The notes beneath the pieces were generated by a model. It did not search any database. It had not been told where the DNA came from and worked only from the letters and a program-made list of their open reading frames with translations. A DNA stretch of 64,000 bases from Cephalotus follicularis. Its lineage: Eukaryota; Streptophyta; Magnoliopsida; Oxalidales; Cephalotaceae. A program made the translations under genes and the position numbers. Positions 22,158-32,969 of this stretch are shown here, in pieces. The stretch's first letter is position 1, and every line of letters starts with the position of its first letter. The stretch covers positions 65,443-129,442 of the forward strand of contig BDDD01002923.1 of NCBI GenBank assembly GCA_001972305.1, given 5' to 3'.

Positions 22158-24067
22158 TGTAACGCCCCTAATCCGAGATCACTTTATATATAAAACGAGC
22201 TACGAGGATCCGGTGTGTTACGTGGGGTGTGTAACTTTAACCATTTTAACAATATTACTTATCAATAAATTCTCAGAATCTTAAATATGTCTTACAACAT
22301 TCAACACTAAATTCTAAACATCATAAACCATAACATTCATCTCTATACGTCTACATCTATATATATAAATCATCTCTCATAATACATTTCACAGCGAAAA
22401 ATATTAACTTATTACTTCAAAAGCAGTTTATACCAAACATCATTGCATAACATAATTTTGTTTCGAAACATCTTTTATGAGATTCCTCAAATGCTCGATC
22501 TTCCATGTTCAACCATTTCCTAGAAAATTTTAGCTGAAAACAACAACATTGAAAGGAGTGAGCATCAAAATAGCACAGTAAGAATTATCGTAATACAACA
22601 TCATTAAAATTCATTTTTGGGTATATTTTTATTAAAAAAAACTTGCACATTTCACATTCATTCCTTTTCTGATCATATCTCATGAATAAGAACATTTCAT
22701 AAATAACTAAGGGGTTTTTATAAACTTAAATGACCCAATTGAACCATGCTTCACCGGGGCCTTGTGCACTCCCCGATTACTATCTTTACATCGCATGTAT
22801 GTCCGTGAGCACTCTCTGCTCCATTATCCCTCTTTGGATCACATTCCAAGAGTTGTTCATCTCAGTTCATTATCTTTTTACATTTCGCAAATTCATTTCT
22901 TAATACCTTGAGTGATCAGCTCAAAGTATTCACAAAACAACATTGTCAAATATTTCTAAAACTGATTTTTAATATAGAAACATTAATTTTCTGAAAAAAC
23001 TTCAAATATTAAAGTTAAAGTAGACATTTAAACGAAGTTACAATGATATGAGCAGTAATTTTAAACATAGATTTTCGTCAATAAATCAACAAAAATTCAT
23101 AACACATGCAATATAACAGTTGTAGACGTCATTCTATGGTTTTCAAAACATTCAACAATTCGAATTTTCATCAAGAAACGATAGAGTTATGAATAAAATA
23201 ATCTGCTGCATATATCTAGAAAATAACAGAATATTTTATACTTTAGAAAATTTGAGTAGGAATCCTTACTTGATTCAATTTCCTTCTCTCCCTCACTTAG
23301 CTGAACTATCCTATCCAATCTCAGCATAAAACAACCTCTTCTCAGTTTAAAACTACACATATAAATATAAAGAGATAGACTTGGGATGCAAGCATGTGAG
23401 TTACCATGCTAGTTGCCCATGTGACTAAATTCTCCACCTACAAATTGATGACACTTGTCCCATATCATCGTTCTACTCATGACACATGGCTGAAATATCT
23501 AATTTGTTCACTCCCTAGCTTGACATGTGTTAATTAATTAATATAATTAAGTCACAAAAAGACAAAAAGCTAGATATTGCAACTGATCTGCAGCCCGAAG
23601 CGTCGGTGCTTTGAATTAGAGCGTCGCCACTTTACTGGTTTTCGTCAAAGGTCAAAATAAATTGGATCTTAAAGCATCGTCGTTTGTATTGAAAGCGTTG
23701 GCGGTTCACATTAAAGCGCTGACGCTTTATACCAAGCAGCATCGGTTTTAAGGTTTTGCCAAAGATGAAAACGCACTGGTTTTAACCAGCGTTGGAAGGG
23801 GACAAAGCATCATTGGTTTGCCACCAAAGCGCCACCGCTTATGTGGAACCGTCGCGCTTAAACTAGTTAGTCTTGGAAATTCAGTTGACGTTTAATGTTA
23901 ACCGCTGGCGCTTTATACCACTCTTTCAACACTTTATACCTTTGTAGTCGACCCTTTCAACATAATACATGATACCAAACACAAAACAACATGCACCACA
24001 ATACACAAGACTTAAAGCAAACATATTTCGATAAACAATATTCAACAAAAAAATTCTAGTCATTACA
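22158..24067 (-). mobile_element. 5' LTR of the Ty3 element (1910 bp)
   Basis: Read forward it starts TGTAACGCCCCTAATCC and ends ...CTAGTCATTACA. It is collinear with 15040-17016, with scattered differences and small length changes. Confidence 0.92.
23597..23938. repeat. Type A-like palindrome cluster, partner of 16543-16885
   Basis: Examples are AAGCGTCGGTGCTTT, AGCGTCGCCACTTT, AAAGCGCTGACGCTTT and AAAGCGCCACCGCTTA. Comparing site by site with the other LTR, many differences are C/T or G/A at CpG positions. Confidence 0.8.
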
Positions 24068-27000
24068 GGGGTGACGTTGTAGCTGCAACACCGGTACGAG
24101 AAGATGGAGACCTTATCCACTATACTACTCCATCTCCGGAAGATGTATGGGGCTGAGTCTATGACTCGGAGGTTTAATCTCTTGCGCAAGCTCTTCAAGG
24201 AGTAGATGATAGAGAGAGCTTCGTTCCATGACCATGGACTGGAGATGATAGACATGATTGAGCAACTTGCTCAGTTAGGGATTGTCATGTATCACGATAT
24301 GTATATAGATCTTATCCTTACGTCTCTCGCTTGATCGTTCTCACAGTTCGTGGAGTATTTCCACATGATTCAGATAGAAGTAACTCTTACGGACTTAGTT
24401 TCTATGTTGAGGATGGCAAAGGTTAATTTTGACTATGTAAAGTCAAAGTTCCCACCCAGGAGGGCACGCTTGGAGCTAGTGGGTGCATTGCAAAGAATCA
24501 TTTGAAGTAACAAGCTGCTGAGGGTGCCTACTTTTGGTGTGGTAAGACTGGACACTGGAAGAAGGATTGTCGGGTTACTTGTGCTACAATCTCTACTGAT
24601 ATACAACATGTTGCGAGTCCATCAGGTGTGTTCATGATTGAACTGAATCTAGCTTTGAATATCAGTTCTACATGGGTATTAGATACTGAATGTGGAACTA
24701 ACCTATGCAATTCATTGCAGGGGTTAGTAAAAGTTAGACAGCTTGGAGTTGGAGACTTGGATCTACTTCTTGGTGATGGATCTAGGATCACTCTTGAGGC
24801 TGTAGGGATTTTTTACATTACTTGGAGTAATGGTCTTGTATTAACTCTTGTTCCATGCTATTTTGTGACAAACGTTGTAAGGAATATTGTAAGGGTATTA
24901 TACTTATTGAGCTTACAGCTCAGATTCCAAAACATTCAATGTTTTGTATATTCTAACAATGTTTGTGTTGGTAATGGTTTTATCGACAATGGATTATTTG
25001 TTTTGAATACTGATCAATCTAAAGTCCTATCCATTTAGCAAAGTAATAAGAAAAGACTTATAGAAACTAAAACCTATACTTGGCACTGTAGACTTGGACA
25101 TCTTAGTTATGCCAGGCTTACACAGTCGGTTAAGGATAATCTATTAGATATCCAAGACTTGGAGTCCTATCCAAACTGTGAATCCTGCTTATTGGGAAAG
25201 ATGACAAAATCTCCCTACTTTGGGGGAAGGAGAAAGAGCAGCGGACTTAATAGGATTAGTCCACACCGATGTATGTGGTACTACATCGGTTAGTGCATGA
25301 GAGGGTTATATCTACTTCATAACCTTTACAAATGATCTATCAAGGTTTGGTAATGTGTATCTAATGAGACACAAGTTAGAATCTTTTAAGAAATGTAAAG
25401 AGTTCTGACTTGAAGTAGAAAAGTAGACTGGTATGCAAATTAAAATATGTTAGTCAGACAGAGGTAGCGAGTACCTATCAGCTGAATTCCTAGGTTATCA
25501 TATAGATAACATAATTCATTCTCAAAGGACACCTCGTGGAACACCACATAATAATGGTGTGTCCGAAAGAAGGAATCAGACCTTATTGGACATGGTTTGG
25601 TCAATGATCTCTTTTGCCGATTGAACCCACCCATCTCTGGGGTTGTGCCCTAGATACAACTGCATGTATTTTGAATCGAATTCCTTTGAAATCTGTGCCC
25701 TCAACCCCATACGTGTCATTGTCAAGGAGGAAACCTAGCCTGGGCCATTTAATGGTTTGGGACTGTCTGGTTTATGTCAAGAGGCTTGACACAAATAAGC
25801 TGGAAGCGCGGTCGGATGATTGCAGGTTTGTGGGGCATCCTAATGAAACTAAAGGATACTACTTCTACCATCCTAGCGAACAAAGTATATTTGTTTTGCG
25901 TAATGCTATGTTCCTAGAGAAGGAATACCTTCTTGAATGAAACTGTGGGATCCAGGTGGAACTCTAGAAGTTGCCACAAGTAGAGACCACGCAGGAAAAG
26001 GAGGAGTTGGGGGTTAGACCTTCAACAGACACAACTGAGGTTAGACCTCAAATTGAGATTGAATCTTAATCATGCAAAACTCCTTTGAGGAGATCAGGCC
26101 ACCTGAAGGGTATGGTTTCCTTGTTGATGGTACTGATGAAATCAACGTCATAGAGGACGACGAGCCTACCGGCTATTAGAGGGTAGTGCAACATAATAAA
26201 TTTGAGGCATGGCTAGGAGCCATGAAATCTGAAAAGGATTCCATGTAATCCAACCAGGTTTGGAATTTGATTGAAGCACATGAAGGCATAGTTCCTATTG
26301 GGTGCAAATGGATCTTCAAAAAGAAGATGAACGCAGATGAAAAAATAGAGACATATAAAGCTCGATTAGTGGCGAAAGGGTATAGACAGTGGTATAGTGT
26401 CAACTATACTGAGACCTTCTCACCTCTCACCATGCTCAAATCCATTCAGATTTTGCTTGCTAATACCACTCATTATGATTATGAGATATGGAAAATGGAT
26501 GTCAAGACGACATTATTAAATGGGCGTCGTGAAGAGGACATTTATATGTTCCATCCCAAGGGGTTTACGTCCATCGTGCATCTGCACATGGTGTACAATC
26601 TCGATCGGTCCATATATGGACTGAAGCAAGCATAATATAGCTAGATCGTGGGTTCTAATGAAGCGGTCAAATATTTTGACTTCTTTAAGAACGCGAATAA
26701 GCCATGTGTGTGCCGAAGTTAAAATTGGACCTAACAAAATTATGGATTCTCTACAAAGAATTACATCCTACTTATTATAAACATCATAGGTGTGTGATTT
26801 TTTGTATGGAATGCTAAGAATTTCACCATCATGGATTTGGGAGAAACCACCTATATGTACTGGGTATGAAGATATTCAAGGAAGATCTAATAGGTTGTTT
26901 GGGTTTTCCCAAAGCCAGTACATCAGCATAGTGCTGAATTTATTCAACATGCAGAATTCTATTTTGGATTTTGGAATTCAATTCTCCACTAAGGGTGTTC

Positions 27001-27700
27001 TTGGAGAAACCTAATGAAAGAACATGTATGGACCTGATCTATTAAGCGAGGCTGAATGATCGGTCACGAATACCATGTTGTGTACTTGGCCTGATTTCAT
27101 GCTTATGACAAGTAGCTATCAGTCCTATTCCAATTTGATTACTTGAATATGGTAATGGGAATCTTGAAATACCTTAGAGGCACAAAGGATGTCTTCTTGG
27201 ACTAAGATGGAGTGAATTCGTTGAAATTGGAGGGCTGTATAGACTCCAGTTTTGATAGTGATCCTGATTATCACAAATCAGTCTCTAGGTATAATGTTTG
27301 TGATGAATCGATGAGCTGTGAGCTGGCACAACTCTAAGGGTAAGACAATAGCGGATTCCTCTACATAAGTCGAGTACATAACAGCCTCGGATGCAGCCAA
27401 GGAGGGTGTTTGGATGCGCAAGTTCATTATTGAACTCGGAGTTGTTCATACCATCAGCAGTCTGGTTCCAATATACTATGACAATGATAGGGTTTAGCAC
27501 AGGTAAAGGAACATCGAGTGGCACTATCATTTAATCCGAGAGATCATTGGTAGGGGAGACATTCAGCTTGAGAGAGTCCCCTCGGAGGAGAACACAGCAA
27601 ATCCATTGACAAAAACAATGCCGCCAGGGCTTTGGAGCATCATCGTGCGACGATGAGCTTAAGCCATAGAAGACCATGGCTTGGGGATCAAGTGGGAGAT
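24068..27700 (+). pseudogene. Copia 1 gag remainder and pol (fossil)
   Basis: Domains run in copia order. Gag ends in a zinc knuckle (FWCGKTGHWKKDC, near 24530-24572). Protease text follows (SSTWVLDTECGTNLC, near 24670-24710). Integrase spans about 25080-25940 (HCRLGHLSYARLTQ, CESCLLGKMTKSP, HTDVCG, GVSERRNQTLLDMV, then VWDCLVYVKRL). RT lies near 26260-26640 (GCKWIFKKKMN, ARLVAKGYRQ, KMDVKTTLLNG) and RNase H near 27130-27660 (NTANPLTK-like text). Integrase before RT identifies Ty1/copia. The region is heavily broken, with more than ten breaks. Confidence 0.92.
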
Positions 27701-29872
27701 TGTTAGATTGGGTGATTCGGCAAGCCAGTTGTTGGGATTTTGTATCGGACCTATCTATGTATATAAACAATCTTTTTTCATATATATGACACATGCTATT
27801 TTAATTATATTAATATTGGCATAGTCACTTGGGTTTAATCACTTAATTAAAGTAGTCCAAATTAATCTACTTACACTTGTGATGCCTGGACATAAGGTTG
27901 GATGTCAAGCATATAGGCTGTGGGAATGGCTACCTTATTCCTTATGTCGGATTAGTTCCAAGTCATAGGATCACTTTGCGGGCATTAGTGAACCGGATAG
28001 ACATGCCCGTACGTTTCCTGCTCTCAAAATTGTAGGATGGATTCACTCACTAACATATGTGTTGGACACTAATGCAAGTATGGGATGCGCGTTGGAGAGT
28101 GTACACTGAACAGGATGCTCGTGGGAAACATTATTTGGATAGTCGCTATTCTCGTGTCAGTAGTGATTCCCACTTGTTGCGGTTGTCTATAAGTGCTAGT
28201 CACTTAGCGAGTTTTCGAACTAGTCTGATCCTTATACCTGAGTGACAGCTCTATATGGTATTGAAAATTTTATGCTTTGATCTCCACCTTACAAGTTCCT
28301 CACACGGGACTGGCAATCGGGTGGTCTTTGCGTACGATCGAATCCATAGGAAAATATGCGAGTGCATAATATGGGATTGTCATACCTAAGCGAAGGTGAT
28401 CGGCCCCACCATGGTCCGATTGTACTTTGGACTTATGAAATCCTTAGCCATGGTAGAGGTGCACTAGAAATTGGATTTCTGGAGAGTCTACCAAAAGTCC
28501 TAGAAATTAATTAGATATTTTAGCCACAGACGTAAAATTAGGGTTGACACATATCCTTACCATATACCTCAGCGGCGCCAAGTATGACGAGGGATTATAG
28601 TACACACGAATTGATGAATTAGAAAGTCACCTGTCATGGTGGTATGGAATAAATTATGAGAAAATTAATTAGTTTAATTTTTCATCCGGATAATATTGGA
28701 TACTAGGCCGAGAGCATTTTAAATAGGTTTGAAACTATTTAAAATGGCTTAACCAAACCCTAGGGGCGTTTCGATAATTTATGAACACCACCAAAAATAA
28801 CTGAGACTTTAAAGGGTCCTTACTCGATAATGATATGTTCATAATATGTTGGACATATTAGTCTCGGTGACAATTATAAAATCAAATATTGTTTACGTGG
28901 ATTTTGTGAGTTGCGTCGATATTGGATATTAACGTATAACACTACCTCACTTAATCTTATCTAATTAATATATGAAGGGACATATGGCATCATTTCAATG
29001 GATTGGACTCATTAATATGATGAATTGTCTGGTTTCTTCGAGTCTAATTGACATGTGGCATTCATTGGATTGTTCTAGTGAACATGTGACATGCAAAGAA
29101 TGTGTTAGACTCATTCTTTGACATATGTACAAGCCAACCATCAAAAAGAAGTTAGGATAACGTTCTCCATGCTTGAACCAGCTAGCCTCTCTCTCAAAAA
29201 CGTTCCACCAAGATTAGCAAAATGGTTTCCAACAGATTATATTATAGAGAAAATATAAAGAAAAGAAACTTAGGGTTTCATCTACCTTGTTTAATTCAAG
29301 CTTAGAGCTTGCGCTATTCTCTTCTTCCCATCTTGATTTTGCTCACCAAGCTTGTAGGTACCTAGGGTGGATTGATACTGACATCCTCAGTCAATTTCAA
29401 TACTCCTTTTGTGAGCATAAAGAGTTACTAGAAGTAAAAACCAGAAAATCAGCTCTACTTGGGAAGGAAGAACTTGGTGAAATTGGAGGATGTTTTCTTG
29501 AGGAAAATGGCTGCTGATTTTTGAAGGCTAGGAGCAGAAGGTATTTGAATCTTGGAGTTGTTAGAAGCTCAGAGAATTCAAAGGAAGTCTACCCAAGCAT
29601 GTACCAGCTAAGAGAAGGAGCCTCTATAGTTGGTATTGTCTCCTAAAACTCTCTTTGTAGCTTGATCATCATATAAGCATGTATATGTGATGTCTATTTG
29701 ATTATGTGTTGATGTTTGAGTTTGTTAGACCTGGAATTAACAACATTGGACCTGTTATACTAGCGGTACCGAACGGTAGTCTTCCGCTGCACCAAATCAG
29801 AAAACTTAAAATCGCACCCCTTAACACCCTATGTCCTATTTTGACAGTGGGGATGAATATCGATTCCCAACA
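27701..29872 (+). mobile_element. 3' LTR of copia 1 (2172 bp)
   Basis: It starts TGTTAGATTGGG directly after the purine-rich AAGTGGGAGAT (27690-27700), the usual copia polypurine tract, and ends ...GATTCCCAACA. Its last 470 bp match 5362-5832. No coding content is seen. Confidence 0.88.
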
Positions 29873-30774
29873 CCTTCTGGAAAAATGTTCCAAGTAGTAG
29901 TTTCACTTTCTTAGGGCAATTGAAGAACTGGATAGACTGGCCGTATTATGCTTTCTCCCAGGTTCAGTAGTGTCACACCCCGTTCCCATAACAATAGTAA
30001 TAATGGTAGCAATCAACATAATATCCGGCTTATACAGTTTTACGCGGATATTTAAACCTTTCAGAACGATTAATAACTTGCGGAAGCATTCAATTATAAG
30101 CCGAAATAACAACGTAACACGCATCCCATACTACGTGTTACCAAAATACGACATTTTATTGTTAGTTGCCCTCAAAACGGAGCGTGATCAAAACAAGTCG
30201 ATACAATATTTCATTAAATACAGAATCCATACTTAAAGATTATCCATCGAATACGATGATACATTATCCCAAATTAGTAAAGCCATAAACTATTATACAT
30301 TTCCAGTACAATATTCCATCATTTCAATAACCAATTGATACAATCATCCAACGGATAATTCTTAACCAGCACGTCTCATCATTCTCTTAAAACACGAGTA
30401 TGATTATCACAATACAATACAATTAAAACAACACTCAGGAAAGAAGCTTCCAACACAGCTTCAGCAGCACTTGTCCGATTGCCCCTGTCAATCTGAAATT
30501 GTAGGGGGTTAGCCTTTGTCCTCACTCGGCTAAGTAGAGAAAGTATAAATACCTTTCGGGATCAACAATAATGTAAATCATGTAATGACTGCATAATGAT
30601 GCAGTGCAATATATATATACAGTATGTATTTGTATATGTATCTCGATCAATAGTTACGCAACCATGCCAAGTGGCTACATCAACACAAATCATCAGTCAT
30701 GTCACTAAGGACCAATCAATTCAATCAGTATTCGATAACCACCACCCGTAGGTTAGTATTATCTCACGTCGATG

Positions 30775-30930
30775 TTAACCGGCCCATAGGCGGAGGAAAG
30801 CTCGATCAATAACTGACACTAACTGGCACATAGCGGAGGAAAGTTCCACAAACAAATGAGTCTAACCGGCACATAGGCGGAGGATAGCTCATAGTGTGGA
30901 TGTCAACCGGCACGTAGCAGAGGAAGACCA
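30775..30930. repeat. Minisatellite of TAACCGGCACATAGGCGGAG units
   Basis: Four units carry TAACCGGC(C/A)CATAGGCGGAGGAAAGCTC-like text near 30777, 30824, 30862 and 30905. Weaker copies lie near 31065, 31082 and 31383. Related sequence (CTTCCGGCACATGGCGGGAAG) lies in the LTR at 43098-45444 near 43712. Confidence 0.75.
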
Positions 30931-31465
30931 TCCGGTGTGGTGTCCCTAGCCATCTCCTGGCCCCTAGAGCACAACCTGCCATTAGCGTAAGTGACAACCT
31001 CCATCACCGCACTAACAGCGTAACAATCACAATCAATCGAACAATTCAATCATTGATGCTAACCGGTCCCGAGCTAGGAAAGCACACAGCTAACCGTCCC
31101 GTGGTGCTAGGAAAGCTCAATCAATCCAAAAATCAATCCTTTCCAAGTAATTCATAAGTTATAAAATACTTGAAATAATACATTTATTCAAAATGTAAAC
31201 AGTCTTTGAAATCACGTTTCAATCCTTCGAAAATATACATTTAACAAATATACATTTTCGTGTAAAATAATGATTTGTTATAAAATCATGTAGGCACTTC
31301 TAAAATGATAAAACACTTTAGAATTCAATCACATTTCAATTCACAATTCAGTTCACAGTTCAATTCATACCGACATCGACGCTAACTGGCACAAGGCAAG
31401 GAAAGCTCAACCAACCCACAATAATATGCAAGCAAACATATGCTCAAAATGCAACCGACCCTTTC

Positions 31466-31835
31466 GGCGTCGACACCTAACTTCTAGGTGCCAAATCGTT
31501 CATATTAGTCACTTAAGCGTCGCCGTTTAACCCTAGGCGTCAACGCTTATACCCTTTAAGCGTCGGCGCTTTAACCAGTAACTTAAGTGTCAACAATTGT
31601 CCTTGACGTCGACGCTTCAAGGTCAGGATCCTTGAGCGTCAGCGTTCATTGCTTTGGCGTCGACACTTTGAGGTAGGACTTCAAGCATCAACATCGACGT
31701 GTCCATCACTACGCATATTCAAACCAGGGCGTCAACACTTTCCTTAAGCATCGACGTTTATCGCGAAGCTAGTGTACACACCTATGCGTGACGGTCCATA
31801 GCGTCGACGCTTATCGTTTAAGCATCAACGGTTAG
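31466..31835. repeat. Type A palindrome cluster in solo LTR
   Basis: GGCGTCGACACCTAA, AAGCGTCGCCGTTTAA, AAGCGTCGGCGCTTTAA, GACGTCGACGCTTCAA and AGCGTCGACGCTTATCG are the clearest copies, with decayed ones between them. Confidence 0.8.
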
Positions 31836-32883
31836 AGAAGATCAGAAACATTTTCTCTTTCCGCACGTTCAATACCAAGAGATCAACATGCATAATCACA
31901 CATGAAATTCAATCCACAACCATTTCAATCACAATATGCAATGTAGGTTAGCTACTCATAGCAACCCTAACACAAATCACACCATTCACACACCAAGGGA
32001 AAATCATCCCAAAACGTGCATGCAATTCAATCCACAAAATTCACGCATTTCATCAATGATAAACATCATTCTTGAACTCAAATAAGCAAATATAAATCCC
32101 CTACTATTAACCCTACCTCTGATTCCGAGTTAGGAATCGCAGTAGCAACAGCACAGTCGAGCCGCAGGTTCAATTGCCGAACCTTTCCAATAACCGTTGA
32201 ACCGAAGCCGGTTCTTGCTAATTGATCCTTTCCACTGCCAAATCCAATTGCCGCACACACTGCACATACAACACATTTCGTTATGATCAACGCACACAAA
32301 ATATTGCCGTCGCCGAAACGTCGGCCGGATTTCGGCCAACTCATCCAGCTTGTGAAACACACATCAACGGGTTCCACATTGAATGGTCTACTCAAAACCG
32401 GTCAAGACTCGCCGAGAATCGGCACCGAACGCCGCGCCATGGCCGGCAGCGAGTCGTGACTCACCGAGTCAACTCACCGGACCTCCACAGGTCCGACCAC
32501 CACCCAAAAACGCCACACATTCACCAGTTATACACACCCATGCCCGTGACTCACCAAGACTCGGTGCTAAAAGCGCGGTCCAAGGCGGCAGTGAGTCAAC
32601 TCAGTCAACTGATTTCGGCCATTTCCGGCCGAATCATGCCTCGCTGGTGGTCAAAATAGGAAGAGCGGGCCTTCTAGATGAAAACCCCATCCATCCCTGA
32701 TGCCAACGGTGCCGGGAAACGTCGGGAAGAGGCTCGCACTGTGGTGACAGAGGAGAAGAAAAGAAGAGAAAAGAGAAGGGGGAAGGAGGAGTTACCGTCT
32801 GTTGGCATGCCTGGGTTGACCGGGGTGCTCTCCCGGTCTGGTAGCTGGCTCCGGCGTCCTCTCCCGATCTCTCTACCGCACTC

Positions 32884-32969
32884 TCTCCCAATCTCTCTCT
32901 CTCTCTCTCTGGCCCGGGCGCCTGGTGCGCCCGCTCTCTTTCTTTTGCACGGGCGCGTGATGCGCCCGT
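32884..32969. repeat. TC microsatellite and two GC-rich hairpins near the LTR promoter region
   Basis: A (TC)n run (about 32891-32910) is followed by CGGGCGC-CTGGT-GCGCCCG (32915-32933) and ACGGGCGC-GTGAT-GCGCCCGT (32949-32969). The second stem is 8 bp. Both lie in the part of the minus-oriented LTR that should be the start of the transcript. Confidence 0.7.

Larger units (their letters stand above)
15040..24067 (-). mobile_element. Ty3/gypsy chromovirus fossil with both LTRs
   Basis: This is a 9.0 kb element in minus orientation. The 3' LTR is 15040-17016, the internal region 17017-22157 and the 5' LTR 22158-24067. It is flanked by GGGAT (15035-15039) and GGGGT (24068-24072), a 5-bp duplication with one difference, inside copia gag. 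In minus-strand order it has gag, protease, reverse transcriptase/RNase H, integrase and chromodomain, which is the Ty3 order. The two LTRs differ at roughly a tenth of positions by eye, so the insertion is not recent. The coding region is broken, with roughly five to ten breaks. Tekay/Del-like assignment is an inference from RT text and chromodomain. Confidence 0.93.
5362..29872 (+). mobile_element. Ty1/copia fossil 1, split by two direct insertions
   Basis: The parts run in order on the plus strand. They are the 5' LTR end (5362-5832), a long leader (5833-6515 and 13211-14806), the gag start (14807-15039), gag and pol (24068-27700), and the 3' LTR (27701-29872). A nested Ty3 LTR (6516-13210) splits the leader and a complete Ty3 element (15040-24067) splits gag. 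The end of the 5' LTR matches the end of the 3' LTR over about 470 bp with many differences, so the element is old. It is broken many times, more than ten by eye. The leader assignment rests on position and on similarity to the leader of the copia at 35191. Confidence 0.8.

Noticed and set aside
29873-29970. Possible Ty3 RNase H remnant at the left flank of the solo LTR
   Set aside because: Continuing across the insertion gave text like PGSVEDALS, but the segment aligns much better with the copia LTR at 52500-52570 in inverse.
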